This document shows positions 19,184 through 28,292 of a stretch of DNA of 64,000 nucleotides, piece by piece. Position 1 is the stretch's first letter, and every line of letters begins with the position of its first letter. The notes beneath the pieces were generated by a model, which made no database searches, was not told where the DNA came from, and was given only the letters and a program-made list of their open reading frames with translations. This DNA comes from an uncultured Oscillospiraceae bacterium (lineage in GTDB: Bacteria; Bacillota; Clostridia; Oscillospirales; Oscillospiraceae): positions 6,545 to 70,544 of the forward strand of contig CAKTTB010000012.1 of assembly GCA_934613505.1 (NCBI GenBank), in the 5' to 3' direction. Both the position numbers and the translations under genes were made by a program.

Positions 19184-20134
19184 ATGATTTCTCATGGTAA
19201 GAACGTCAAGGTCTTCTGCGCAAACGCGAACCGTCCGTTTGCCGAGGGTGTCTGCCGCAAGCTGTGGCTTCCTCTGGGCGACTGCACCGTGACCACGTTT
19301 GCCGACGGCGAGGTCTCCGTGACCATCAATGAATCTGTCCGCGGCAGCGACGTTTTCCTTGTTCAGTCCACCTGCAAGCCGGTCAACAACAACCTGATGG
19401 AGCTGCTCATCATGATCGACGCCTGCCGCCGTGCTTCCGCCGGCCGCATCACCGCTGTCATCCCGTATTTCGGCTATGCCCGTCAGGACCGCAAGGCCAA
19501 GGGCCGCGACCCCATCTCCGCGAAGCTCGTCGCCAACATGATCGAAGCTGCCGGCGCGGACCGCGTGCTGACCATGGACCTGCACGCAGCCCAGATCCAG
19601 GGCTTCTTTGATATCCCGGTCGACAACCTGTTCTCCAACCCGATCTTCGTCAAGTACTACATGTCCAGATTCGAGCATCCGGAAGAGATGGTCGTCGTCT
19701 CCCCGGACGTCGGCTCCGTCGCCCGCAGCCGCTCGTTCGCCAACAAGATGGGCATGAATCTTGCCATCGTCGACAAGCGCCGCGAAAAGGCCAACCAGTG
19801 CGAGGTCATGAACGTCATCGGCGACGTCAGAGGCAAGAAGTGCATTCTCTTTGACGACATGGTCGACACGGCCGGTTCCCTCTGCAATGCAGCCAAGGCC
19901 ATCGTTGAGATCGGCGGCGCGACCGAGGTCTACGCCTGCGCGACCCACGGCGTTCTGTCCGGCCCGGCCAACGAGCGCATTGCAAACAGCTGCATCAAGG
20001 AGCTGACCTTCCTCAATACCATCCCGCCGCTCGAGGGCGCATGCAGCAAGATCAAGTATCTGGACGTTTCCCCGATTTTCGCGGACGCCATTCAGAGAAT
20101 TTACGAAGAAAACTCGATGTCTGTTCTGTTCTGA
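19184..20134 (+). CDS. prs: Ribose-phosphate pyrophosphokinase (PRPP synthetase)
   Basis: Makes PRPP from ribose-5-phosphate and ATP for nucleotide, His and Trp synthesis. The 316-residue product has the flexible loop PYFGYARQDRKAKGRDPIS, the catalytic LDLHAAQIQGFF segment and the PRPP-binding loop FDDMVDTAGS, all class I features. The glmU-prs-pth order is common in Firmicutes, so the gene before it occupies the normal glmU place. A ribosome site AGAGAGAGGG precedes the ATG. Confidence 0.97.
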   Translation: MISHGKNVKVFCANANRPFAEGVCRKLWLPLGDCTVTTFADGEVSVTINESVRGSDVFLVQSTCKPVNNNLMELLIMIDACRRASAGRITAVIPYFGYARQDRKAKGRDPISAKLVANMIEAAGADRVLTMDLHAAQIQGFFDIPVDNLFSNPIFVKYYMSRFEHPEEMVVVSPDVGSVARSRSFANKMGMNLAIVDKRREKANQCEVMNVIGDVRGKKCILFDDMVDTAGSLCNAAKAIVEIGGATEVYACATHGVLSGPANERIANSCIKELTFLNTIPPLEGACSKIKYLDVSPIFADAIQRIYEENSMSVLF

Positions 20135-20143
20135 TTTTTATTT

Positions 20144-20740
20144 ATGCTGTTTCAGAGATCCAATTATGACTGGATGATCGTCGGTCTCGGCAATCCGGGG
20201 CAGCAGTATGCATCCACCAGACACAATACCGGATTCATGACCCTTGACCTGCTGGCCCAGCGCCTGCAGGTCAAGGTTTCCAAAGAGCGCTTTCAGGCGC
20301 AGACGGCGCAGGCCGTCTATGATGGGCAGAAGCTGCTGCTCGTCAAGCCGCAGACGTATATGAATGCGTCCGGCCTGTCTGTCGAGCCTGCCGCACATTA
20401 TTACAAGCTCCCGCCGGAGCGGATCATCGTCCTGTTTGACGATATCTCTCTCCCGGTCGGCAAGCTCCGCATCCGGAAAAGCGGCTCGGCCGGCGGCCAC
20501 AACGGCCTCAAGTCCCTCATCTCGAGCCTCGGGTCCGACCAGTTCCCGCGGGTCAAGATCGGTGTTGGCGCCAAGCCGCACCCGGACTATGATCTGGCCG
20601 ACTGGGTGCTGTCCACCGTGTCGAAGCGTGAATGGCCGGATTACCAGTCCGCCATGGAGCACGCGGCCGACGCGGCGCTCTGCATCGTAAAAAACGGCTG
20701 CGAAAGAGCGGCCGCGGAATATAACGGAAAGCTGTTCTGA
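20144..20740 (+). CDS. pth: Peptidyl-tRNA hydrolase
   Basis: Frees tRNA from dropped-off peptidyl-tRNA. The 198-residue product has GLGNPGQQYASTRHNTGF with the catalytic histidine in RHNTG, the KPQTYMNASG motif and DDISLPVGKLRIRKSGSAGGHNG, all diagnostic. It begins nine bases after prs, in the standard prs-pth-mfd order. Confidence 0.97.
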   Translation: MLFQRSNYDWMIVGLGNPGQQYASTRHNTGFMTLDLLAQRLQVKVSKERFQAQTAQAVYDGQKLLLVKPQTYMNASGLSVEPAAHYYKLPPERIIVLFDDISLPVGKLRIRKSGSAGGHNGLKSLISSLGSDQFPRVKIGVGAKPHPDYDLADWVLSTVSKREWPDYQSAMEHAADAALCIVKNGCERAAAEYNGKLF

Positions 20741-20763
20741 AGGCGCTTTCCGGGGAAACATGA

Positions 20764-20789
20764 CGCATAGGAGAAACGTCTCCTATGCG
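20764..20789 (+). terminator. Hairpin between pth and mfd (possible weak terminator)
   Basis: An 11-bp stem CGCATAGGAGA / TCTCCTATGCG with an AACG tetraloop. The following bases (CGTTGCCTGTTTA) hold only a few T, so read-through into mfd is likely. Confidence 0.5.
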
Positions 20790-20840
20790 CGTTGCCTGTT
20801 TATCTGAAAATTTCTGATTTTTTGTTTTTAGGAGAAAACC

Positions 20841-23800
20841 ATGAACGTTCTGCTTCAGTTCCTGCAAAAAAGCCCGGATTACATGCAGCTGCTGCAAACC
20901 GTGGAGGCGCGGCAGGCCGCGGCTGTCTCCGGTCTCAGTCAGGCGCCGCGCAGCCATGTGCTTGCGGCGCTGCATGAGCATTCGGGCCGGCCGCTCGTGG
21001 CCGTGTGTCAGGATGATCTGGCGGCCGGACGGCTGGCGGCGGAGCTGGGTGCATTCCTTGGCGAGCAGCCGCCGATCCTGCCGTCGCGCGAGCTGACGCT
21101 TGCGGGCGCGATCGGCGTGTCGCGCCAGTGGGAGCAGAAGCGGCTGCGGCTGCTCTACGATCTGGCGCAGGGCCGCGTGCCGGTGCTGGTCGCGAGCCTT
21201 GACGCGCTGCTTTTGCGCACGATGCCGCGGGAGGTTTTGTTTACGGCGTCCGTGATGCTCAAGTGCGGGGCGGAATACCGCGTGGAGGAGCTGATCGAGC
21301 GGCTGACGCGCGCGGGGTATACGCGGGCGAGCCTCGTCGAGGGCGTGGGGCAGTTCGTGCTGCGCGGCGGCATTCTGGATGTCTATTCGCCCGCGCAGGA
21401 AAAGCCGCTGCGCGCGGAGTTTTTCGGCGACGAGCTGGACACCATGGGCTATTTTGACCCCATCACCCAGCGGCGCACGGAAAACGTGGACGAAGCCGTC
21501 CTTCTGCCCGTGGCGGAGACGGAAGCACATCTGCACCCGCAGGGAGTGGAAGGCCTGTGCGGCGATCTGTGCGCGCTCATCCAGCGCCAGCAGCGCCGGA
21601 AAACGCCCAATCAGGCGCTCATCCAGACCCTGCAGAAGGACTGCGAAGCGCTGGAGAACGAGACGCTCTTCGCGAGCGCCGACCGCTATATGGCGCTCAT
21701 TTACCCGGACTTTACGACGGCTGCCGACTATCTGTCACAGGACGCCGTGGTCGCGTTCTGCGACCATGGCAATCTGCAGCGCGCGGAAAAGGACCGGTCG
21801 GAGGAGTTTGGCCTGCTGCTCGATTCGTTCTTGACCAGCGGCACGCTCTGCGGCGAGCTGTGCGATTTCTACTGCTCGTTTGAAGAGCTGGCCGCCTGCC
21901 TGCGCGGCCGGGCCGTCATCTACTGCGACGGATTCCTTGCCGCGAGATACCCCGAGAGCCTGCCGCCCAAAAAGCTCCTGTCCTTCACGGCCCGGCAGCT
22001 GCCGGGCTACGGCGGAAGTCTGGAGACGGCGGCGGCCGACCTCAAGAGCTACAGCTCCAACGGCTACGGCTCGATCGTCCTGTGCGGCGGCCAGCGGCGC
22101 GGCGAGATCTTAAAGGATCTGCTGGCGCGGAGCGGCCTGAACGCCCTGCTGGCGTTCCCGCTGACGAAGCTGCCGCAGGAAGGGCAGATCCTGATCGCGG
22201 GCGGCTCGCTGCCCGCGGGGCTGGAATACCCAACCCTGAAATTTGCCATCTTAACAGAGGGGCAGATCGCCGTCCGGCAGGAACGCAAGAAGATCCGCGC
22301 GCCGAAAAAGGCGACGAACCGCAAAAAGCTTGATTCGTTTACCGACCTCACGCCCGGCGATCTCGTCGTACACGAGCATCACGGCATCGGCCGCTACGTC
22401 GGCATGGAGCAGCTGAAGGTCGGCGGCGTGACGAAGGACTATGTCAAGATCGCCTATCAGGGCACGGACTGCCTCTATGTCCCGGCCACGCAGCTCGATC
22501 TTGTCAGCAAGTATATCGGCGCGGGCGAGGATACGCCCGTGCGGCTCAACAAGCTCGGCGGCGACCAGTGGCAGAAGACAAAGGCGAAGGCCAAGGCCGC
22601 GGCCAAGGATCTGGCCGCGGGCCTTATCAAGCTCTATGCCGAGCGTAAGCGGCTGCCGGGCTTTGCCTTCGCAGCGGATTCGCCGTGGCAGCAGGAGTTT
22701 GAGGAGAGCTTTGAATACGCGGAGACCGACGACCAGCTGCGCTGCATCGATGAGATTAAGCGCGACATGGAGTCACCCGCGCCCATGGACCGGCTGCTCT
22801 GCGGCGACGTCGGCTTCGGCAAGACGGAGGTCGCGCTGCGCGCGGCCATGAAGTGCATCCTGGACGGCAAGCAGGTGGCAATCCTGGTCCCGACGACCGT
22901 TCTGGCACAGCAGCACTATCTGACGGCCATGCGCCGCTTCGCGACGTTCCCGGTCACGATCGACGTGCTTTCGCGCTTCCGCACGCCCGCGCAGATCAAG
23001 AAGACCATGTTTGACCTGCAGACCGGCAAGACTGATCTCATCGTCGGCACGCACAAGCTTTTGCAGAAGGACATTCACTTCCACGACCTTGGCCTTCTCA
23101 TCGTCGATGAGGAGCAGCGCTTCGGCGTGACGCACAAGGAGCGGCTGAAGGAACTTTCCCGCGGCGTGGACGTCTTAACCTTATCGGCAACGCCCATCCC
23201 GCGCACGCTCAATATGGCGCTGTCCGGCCTTCGCGACATGTCCACCATCGAGCAGCCGCCGCAGGACCGCTATCCCGTGCAGACGTTCGTCCTCGAGCAT
23301 CAGGACGGCATTCTGGACGAGGCCATGCGGCGCGAGCTTTCCCGCGGCGGGCAGGTTTATTATCTCCACAACCGCGTGGAATCCATCGACCAGTGCGCGG
23401 CGAGGATCAAAGAGCGCATCCCCGAGGCGGAGATCGCCGTTGCCCACGGCAAGATGAACGAGGAGCAGCTGGGCGACGTCATGCAGTCGATGTCAAACGG
23501 CGAGATCCAGATCCTTGTCTGCACGACGATCATCGAGACGGGCATCGACATTCCGAACGTCAACACCCTCATCATCGAGGACGCCGACAAGCTCGGCCTT
23601 GCCCAGCTGCACCAGATCCGCGGCCGCGTGGGCCGCTCCAGCCGCCACGCGTATGCGTACCTCACATTCCGCAAGGGGAAGGTTCTGTCCGAGATCGCGG
23701 AAAAGCGGCTCGACACCATCCGCGAATACGCGGAGTTCGGCTCTGGCTTCAAGATCGCCATGCGCGACCTCGAGATCCGCGGCGCGGGCGATCTGCTCGG

Positions 23801-24362
23801 CGCGGAGCAGTCCGGCCATATGATGACCGTAGGCTATGACATGTATCTGAAGCTTCTGGAGGACGCGGTACTCGAAGAGCGCGGCGAGGAAGCGCAGAAG
23901 GAGCCGGAATGCACGGCAGATCTCACCGTGACAGCCAACATCAACAAGGATTACGTCTCCTCCGGCGAGCAGCGCATGGATCTTTACCGCCGCATGGCGG
24001 CCATCCGCACACAGGAGGACGCCGACGAGCTGCTCGACGAGATCGTCGACCGCTTCGGCGATCCCCCGAAGGGCGTCATGAACCTCATCGCCATCGCGCT
24101 CCTGCGTGCGCGGGCGGCGGCCGCCGGCATCACCGAGATCACGCAGAAGGACGGTGCGATCCTGCTTTCCCTTGCGACGATGGACTTCGCGGCCATCTCC
24201 GGCTGCTGCGCGGAGGCGCAGTTCAAGGGGCGCATTTTCTTCTCGGCCGGGAAGGTGCCGATGCTGTCCGTAAAGCTCAAAAAGGGCGAGGATCCGTTGA
24301 AGCTTGCGACGCAGCTCGTCGGCGTGTATGCGGCGCTGCGGGCGCAGACGGCAGGAAACTGA
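20841..24362 (+). CDS. mfd: Transcription-repair coupling factor Mfd
   Basis: Mfd pushes stalled RNA polymerase off damaged DNA and recruits UvrA. The 1173-residue product has the UvrB-like N-terminal modules, the RNA-polymerase-interacting CarD-like domain (DLTPGDLVVHEHHGIGRY at about 495-515), and the RecG-like helicase with Walker A GDVGFGKTEVALRA near 653, VDEEQRFGV, and IRGRVGRSSRHAYAYL. The C-terminal domain is present, so it is full length. Start at 20841 follows TTAGGAG. Confidence 0.97.
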   Translation: MNVLLQFLQKSPDYMQLLQTVEARQAAAVSGLSQAPRSHVLAALHEHSGRPLVAVCQDDLAAGRLAAELGAFLGEQPPILPSRELTLAGAIGVSRQWEQKRLRLLYDLAQGRVPVLVASLDALLLRTMPREVLFTASVMLKCGAEYRVEELIERLTRAGYTRASLVEGVGQFVLRGGILDVYSPAQEKPLRAEFFGDELDTMGYFDPITQRRTENVDEAVLLPVAETEAHLHPQGVEGLCGDLCALIQRQQRRKTPNQALIQTLQKDCEALENETLFASADRYMALIYPDFTTAADYLSQDAVVAFCDHGNLQRAEKDRSEEFGLLLDSFLTSGTLCGELCDFYCSFEELAACLRGRAVIYCDGFLAARYPESLPPKKLLSFTARQLPGYGGSLETAAADLKSYSSNGYGSIVLCGGQRRGEILKDLLARSGLNALLAFPLTKLPQEGQILIAGGSLPAGLEYPTLKFAILTEGQIAVRQERKKIRAPKKATNRKKLDSFTDLTPGDLVVHEHHGIGRYVGMEQLKVGGVTKDYVKIAYQGTDCLYVPATQLDLVSKYIGAGEDTPVRLNKLGGDQWQKTKAKAKAAAKDLAAGLIKLYAERKRLPGFAFAADSPWQQEFEESFEYAETDDQLRCIDEIKRDMESPAPMDRLLCGDVGFGKTEVALRAAMKCILDGKQVAILVPTTVLAQQHYLTAMRRFATFPVTIDVLSRFRTPAQIKKTMFDLQTGKTDLIVGTHKLLQKDIHFHDLGLLIVDEEQRFGVTHKERLKELSRGVDVLTLSATPIPRTLNMALSGLRDMSTIEQPPQDRYPVQTFVLEHQDGILDEAMRRELSRGGQVYYLHNRVESIDQCAARIKERIPEAEIAVAHGKMNEEQLGDVMQSMSNGEIQILVCTTIIETGIDIPNVNTLIIEDADKLGLAQLHQIRGRVGRSSRHAYAYLTFRKGKVLSEIAEKRLDTIREYAEFGSGFKIAMRDLEIRGAGDLLGAEQSGHMMTVGYDMYLKLLEDAVLEERGEEAQKEPECTADLTVTANINKDYVSSGEQRMDLYRRMAAIRTQEDADELLDEIVDRFGDPPKGVMNLIAIALLRARAAAAGITEITQKDGAILLSLATMDFAAISGCCAEAQFKGRIFFSAGKVPMLSVKLKKGEDPLKLATQLVGVYAALRAQTAGN

Positions 24363-24415
24363 AATTATTAATAGAAAATTCAGAATTATCCAGCCTGTTC
24401 CTGTCTGGTATGCCG

Positions 24416-24444
24416 TTGCAAAAAACCGACGTTTTATGTATAAT
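24416..24444 (+). promoter_or_regulatory. Promoter of the VanW-family gene
   Basis: TTGCAA (24416-24421) and a perfect TATAAT (24439-24444) are 17 bases apart. The position, about 50 bases before the ribosome site at 24483-24489, supports initiation upstream of the first canonical start codon. Confidence 0.82.
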
Positions 24445-24495
24445 ACCTTAAAACAGATTATGTCGCCCTATGGCTTTTGAATAGGAGGGATTCTT

Positions 24496-26337
24496 ATCAG
24501 AAAGAAAGGCAGATTCGAGGCCAGCCGCCCTGCGGCGCATCGGACCTCGGCAGAAAAAGCGGCCGGCGCGCCGAAAAAGCGCGGCTCCGGCCCGTCCGGC
24601 AAGAAGATCGGCATCATCGCCGGCTGTGTGGTGTTGCTGGCAGTGCTTGGCGTATGTACCTATGGCTTTATCCTGAAGGGAGGAAACGAGATCTTCCCGA
24701 ATGTGTATGTCGCGGGCGTGGACGTCGGCGGGCTGAAGCGCGACGCGGCCATCAACGCGGTCAAGACCGCGGTCGAGCAGCAGACGGCCAGCGATACGCT
24801 GACGGTTGTCCTGCCGGACCGTACGATCGAGTTTACGCCGGAGATCACGAACGTCGCCCTCAATCCGGAGGAAGCGGCGGATGCAGCCATGAGCTATGGC
24901 CGCGACGGCGGCCCCATCAAGGCGCTCATCACCTATCAGAAGGCAAAGAAGACCCGGCAGGATATCTCGCTGGAATCCGGCAAGAATCTGGATACAACGT
25001 ATATCCGCGATCTCATCGACCAGACGGCCCGCGCCTGCGCGTCCGAGAAGATCGACCCGATCGTCACCGTGGACGCCGACGCGAAGACCGTCACCGTCGT
25101 GACCGGCTCGCCGGAGATCCGGCTGGATGCCGACAAGCTCTATGACGAGGTCGTCGCCCGGTTTGAAAGCGGCGATTTCTCCGATCTGAAATTCGACTAT
25201 GACACCGTTCCCTGCGAGCCGGTCGATCTGCAGAAGTATTACGATGAGTTCGCGACTGAGATGAAGGATGCGTACTACGACGAGGAAAAGAAGGAGCTTG
25301 TGGCTGAAAAGGTCGGCTTCGGCTTTGACGTGTCGTATTACACGCAGCAGATCGCCATGGCAGACGCCGGCACGACGATCACCATTCAGGCCGAAGAAAT
25401 GCAGCCGGAGGTCACGCTGGCGGATCTGGAAAAGGAATACTTTGCTGACGTGCTTGGCTCCTGCGACAGTCCGCATACCGCGCAGGCCGGCCGCACCAAG
25501 AACCTCGAGCTTGCCTGCAAGGCCATCGACGGCACCATTCTGAACCCCGGCGACGAGTTCTCGTTCAACAAGATCGTCGGCGAGCGCACAGCCGAAAAGG
25601 GCTATCAGAAGGCCATCGTCTATCAGACCGGCGGCAAGAGCGAAGCCGAAGAGGGCGGCGGCGTGTGCCAGGTCGCTTCGACCATCTATACCGCCTGCCT
25701 GTACGCCGACCTCAAGGTCACGGAGCGTGCGCCGCATATGTTCACTGTCACCTATGTCCAGCTGGGCATGGACGCGACGATCTACTGGGGCAGCCTCGAC
25801 TATAAATTCGTCAACAGCACCGATCACCCGCTGCGTATCGACGCGTCCGTCTCCGGCGGCTATGTCCACATCAAGCTGATGGGTACCACGCCGGCGGATA
25901 AGAGCTACGACCATATCGTCCTGCGCAACGAGGTCATCGCCACCCGCCAGCCGAAGACCGTCATCGACGGCACGGAGACCGAGATCACCGACGCCGGTAC
26001 CGGCGTGGATGCGAACGGCAACACCGTCAATCTCGTCGTCGACAAGCAGGGAAACAAGTACGTCAAGGGCGAGATGGTCAACTACGCCTACACCGGCAAG
26101 ACCGTCAAGGCCTATCGCGACTACGTGGACGCGAGCGGCAAGGTCCTGAAGACCGAGCTGCTGCACACGGATACGTACAAGCACCGCGATACGTCGTACA
26201 AATGCACGCCGTACGTCGAGCCGGAGATCCCGGAGGAGCCGGATGAACCCGATCCGACCGATCCGACCGAGCCGACAGAACCGACCGAGCCGACAGAACC
26301 GACCGAACCCACCGACCCGATCAGCCCGTGGGATTAA
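24496..26337 (+). CDS. VanW family protein with peptidoglycan-binding-like domain
   Basis: A cell-envelope protein of about 613 residues: basic N-terminus, one membrane helix (IGIIAGCVVLLAVLGVCTYGF), a YoaR-type peptidoglycan-binding-like region (about 75-300), the VanW domain (NLELACKAIDGTILNPGDEFS, AEEGGGVCQVASTIY) and a Pro-Thr-Glu tail built of TEP repeats. An in-frame stop at 24478-24480 limits the reading frame, and no ATG, GTG or TTG occurs until 24628 inside the membrane helix. AGGAGGG at 24483-24489 is perfectly spaced from ATC at 24496, the chosen start. The family's role is unproven. Confidence 0.88.
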   Translation: MRKKGRFEASRPAAHRTSAEKAAGAPKKRGSGPSGKKIGIIAGCVVLLAVLGVCTYGFILKGGNEIFPNVYVAGVDVGGLKRDAAINAVKTAVEQQTASDTLTVVLPDRTIEFTPEITNVALNPEEAADAAMSYGRDGGPIKALITYQKAKKTRQDISLESGKNLDTTYIRDLIDQTARACASEKIDPIVTVDADAKTVTVVTGSPEIRLDADKLYDEVVARFESGDFSDLKFDYDTVPCEPVDLQKYYDEFATEMKDAYYDEEKKELVAEKVGFGFDVSYYTQQIAMADAGTTITIQAEEMQPEVTLADLEKEYFADVLGSCDSPHTAQAGRTKNLELACKAIDGTILNPGDEFSFNKIVGERTAEKGYQKAIVYQTGGKSEAEEGGGVCQVASTIYTACLYADLKVTERAPHMFTVTYVQLGMDATIYWGSLDYKFVNSTDHPLRIDASVSGGYVHIKLMGTTPADKSYDHIVLRNEVIATRQPKTVIDGTETEITDAGTGVDANGNTVNLVVDKQGNKYVKGEMVNYAYTGKTVKAYRDYVDASGKVLKTELLHTDTYKHRDTSYKCTPYVEPEIPEEPDEPDPTDPTEPTEPTEPTEPTEPTDPISPWD

Positions 26338-26355
26338 CCCCCAGAATCCAACACA

Positions 26356-26387
26356 AAGCGGCAGCCCGAAGATCCGGGCTGCCGCTT
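26356..26387. terminator. Hairpin between converging VanW and metF genes
   Basis: A 13-bp stem AAGCGGCAGCCCG with its complement (26375-26387). T-rich sequence follows only loosely on either side, so efficiency is uncertain. Confidence 0.7.
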
Positions 26388-26461
26388 GCTGCTATATTGT
26401 AGTTTTGTATCGAACCTCAGGCAATCCATTTCTATGGAAGCTGAAATATAGCTGATGGGGA

Positions 26462-27385
26462 TCAGATGGTGACGCCGGCCTTGTCGAGGATGGCGGGGAC
26501 GTTCTTTTCCGCGCCGATGGCCATGATATGTACGCCGTCGCAGAGGTGCTCGTCTTTGATCTTGGCGATCATTTCCGCGGCCATCTCAATGCCGAGCTGC
26601 ATCGGCAGGCCCTTGACGCCTTTTTCCTTGCCCTCGGCGGCTGCCGAGGCAAGCTTGTCGATCATGTCCTGCGGCACGGCGATGCCGGGGACGTTCTCGT
26701 TCATATATCTGGCCATGCCGGCGGCCTTCAGCGGGATGATACCGGCCATGATGTGCGTCTTGATGCCCGCCGCGTCGACCTTGTCGAGGAAGCGCTTGAA
26801 GGTCTCCAGATCAAAAATGCCCTGCGTCTGGATGTACTCCGCGCCGTTTTCGACCTTCTGGCGCAGCTTGTTGATCTGCAGCTCGATGGGGTCGTAGACC
26901 GGGGTGACGGATGCTCCCTTGTAGAACTTCGGTGCGCCGCCGGCGATCTCGTTGCCGCCGCAGTCGCAGTTGGTCTGCTCCATTTTCGTGAGCATCTTCA
27001 GAATGCCGACAGAGTCGAGGTCATAGACCGGCTTGGACTCCGGACAGTCACCGACGACGGGATGGTCGCCCGTCAGGGCCAGCATCGTGTCGATGCCAAA
27101 GGCTGCGGCGGACAGAATATCGCCCATGATGGCCATGCGGTTGCGGTCACGGCCGGTCATCTGCAGGATCGGCTCGACGCCCGCGTTCTTGAGTGCGACG
27201 CACAGGCCGAGGCTGGACGCCTTGAGACTGGCGGACTGCATATCGGTCACGTTGACGCCGTGGACCTTGCCGTTCAGAAGCTGTGCAGCCTCCAACTGCT
27301 CGGAAAAATCATAACCCTTCGGGGGCGCCATTTCGGCGGTGACGCCAAATTTACCGGCTTCAAAAGCCTCTTTCAACTTACTCAT
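26462..27385 (-). CDS. metF: Methylenetetrahydrofolate reductase MetF
   Basis: Reduces methylene-tetrahydrofolate to methyl-tetrahydrofolate. The 307-residue TIM-barrel protein starts FEAGKFGVTAEMAPPKG, containing the catalytic glutamate in TAE, and has LTGDHPVVGD and an AEYIQTQGIFD segment as in the family. It lies two bases downstream of a cysteine-rich MetV-like partner, an arrangement known from acetogens where MetFV works with an electron-transfer partner. No other Wood-Ljungdahl genes are here, so a role in methionine supply is equally possible. Confidence 0.93.
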   Translation of the reverse strand: MSKLKEAFEAGKFGVTAEMAPPKGYDFSEQLEAAQLLNGKVHGVNVTDMQSASLKASSLGLCVALKNAGVEPILQMTGRDRNRMAIMGDILSAAAFGIDTMLALTGDHPVVGDCPESKPVYDLDSVGILKMLTKMEQTNCDCGGNEIAGGAPKFYKGASVTPVYDPIELQINKLRQKVENGAEYIQTQGIFDLETFKRFLDKVDAAGIKTHIMAGIIPLKAAGMARYMNENVPGIAVPQDMIDKLASAAAEGKEKGVKGLPMQLGIEMAAEMIAKIKDEHLCDGVHIMAIGAEKNVPAILDKAGVTI

Positions 27386-27387
27386 AA

Positions 27388-28038
27388 TTACTTCTTCCCC
27401 TTTAAGCTGATCGTTCTCGGATAGCTGAACTTTGCATAGCCCTTGTCCTCACGGGTGTGGCCGAGCTTATCGAGCTGGCCGATCTGGTCGAGGCGCTTGT
27501 AGATCTTGATCCATGCGCAGTCGTTTTCCGGGTTTACCTCGCACTTGCCGTTCTTCTGGCCGCCGCAGGGACCGTTGACGAGGCTCTTGGCACACTGGGT
27601 GATGGGACAGATGCCGCCGGTCTGGCCGAGGACACAGTCGCCGCAGAAGTGACATGCTTCTTCCCACACGCCGAAGCGGACGGCTTCGCCGAGGTACATG
27701 GTATTGTTGGACGGATAGGTGGGGATGCCGGGGGCATTCTTGGCCACACACTGCACGCCGTCGCCGCAGGACATGCAGACGACGCAGTCGGGCTTGGCCG
27801 CGACAAGCGGCTTCATCTTGCCCTTGACGCCGAGATTCATGCAGCAGTAATCGGCGATCGTCGTGCCGACGACCTTTTTGCCGGCCTCTTCCAGCGCCTT
27901 GGCCAGCGCGGCAACCTCCGGCTCGCCGCCGGTGTGGCAGGCCGTTGCGCAGCTGTTGCAGCCGACAATGGCAACGGTCTTTGCATCGCCGATCATCGAC
28001 ATCAGCTCTTCCAGCGGTTTCTTTTGCGTAATGATCAT
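27388..28038 (-). CDS. metV: MetV-like zinc/Fe-S protein, methylenetetrahydrofolate reductase partner
   Basis: A 216-residue cysteine-rich protein. Cysteine groups are CNSCATACHTGGE near the start, YCCMN, VVCMSCGDGVQC, ACHFCGDC and later single cysteines (ICPITQC, NGPCGG), matching the MTHFR C-terminal-type domain that partners MetF in acetogens. The start at 28038 has AAGGAGA upstream; a longer reading to 28113 adds a low-complexity arginine-rich tail with no ribosome site. Expression comes from a promoter at 28143-28171, with a leader of about 100 bases that can fold into GC-rich hairpins. Confidence 0.88.
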   Translation of the reverse strand: MIITQKKPLEELMSMIGDAKTVAIVGCNSCATACHTGGEPEVAALAKALEEAGKKVVGTTIADYCCMNLGVKGKMKPLVAAKPDCVVCMSCGDGVQCVAKNAPGIPTYPSNNTMYLGEAVRFGVWEEACHFCGDCVLGQTGGICPITQCAKSLVNGPCGGQKNGKCEVNPENDCAWIKIYKRLDQIGQLDKLGHTREDKGYAKFSYPRTISLKGKK

Positions 28039-28142
28039 ACTAACGTCTCCTTGCGTATGAAATGCAGGCGCACGCCTGCGTCCGGGCCTGCGCCGGCGCG
28101 CGGAAAGCGGCACAGCGGCGCGGTGCGGGAGTTATCATCTGT

Positions 28143-28171
28143 ATCATACTGCATCGGCGTGAAGAAATCAA
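28143..28171 (-). promoter_or_regulatory. Promoter of metV-metF
   Basis: On the minus strand TTGATT (28166-28171) and TATGAT (28143-28148) are 17 bases apart. Confidence 0.75.
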
Positions 28172-28292
28172 CACAAATCCAACGCAAACAACGAAAAATT
28201 TATATGACTGCCGCATAATTGTGAAAAAAACCAGACTGGCGCACAGATCGACGGCGTGATATAATGAAAAAACGAAGGAGGCGGATCCAGCT

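Noticed and set aside
24628-26337. GTG at 24628 as the start of the VanW gene
   Set aside because: It would begin inside the membrane helix, with no ribosome site, and would drop a basic N-terminus that is well encoded upstream.
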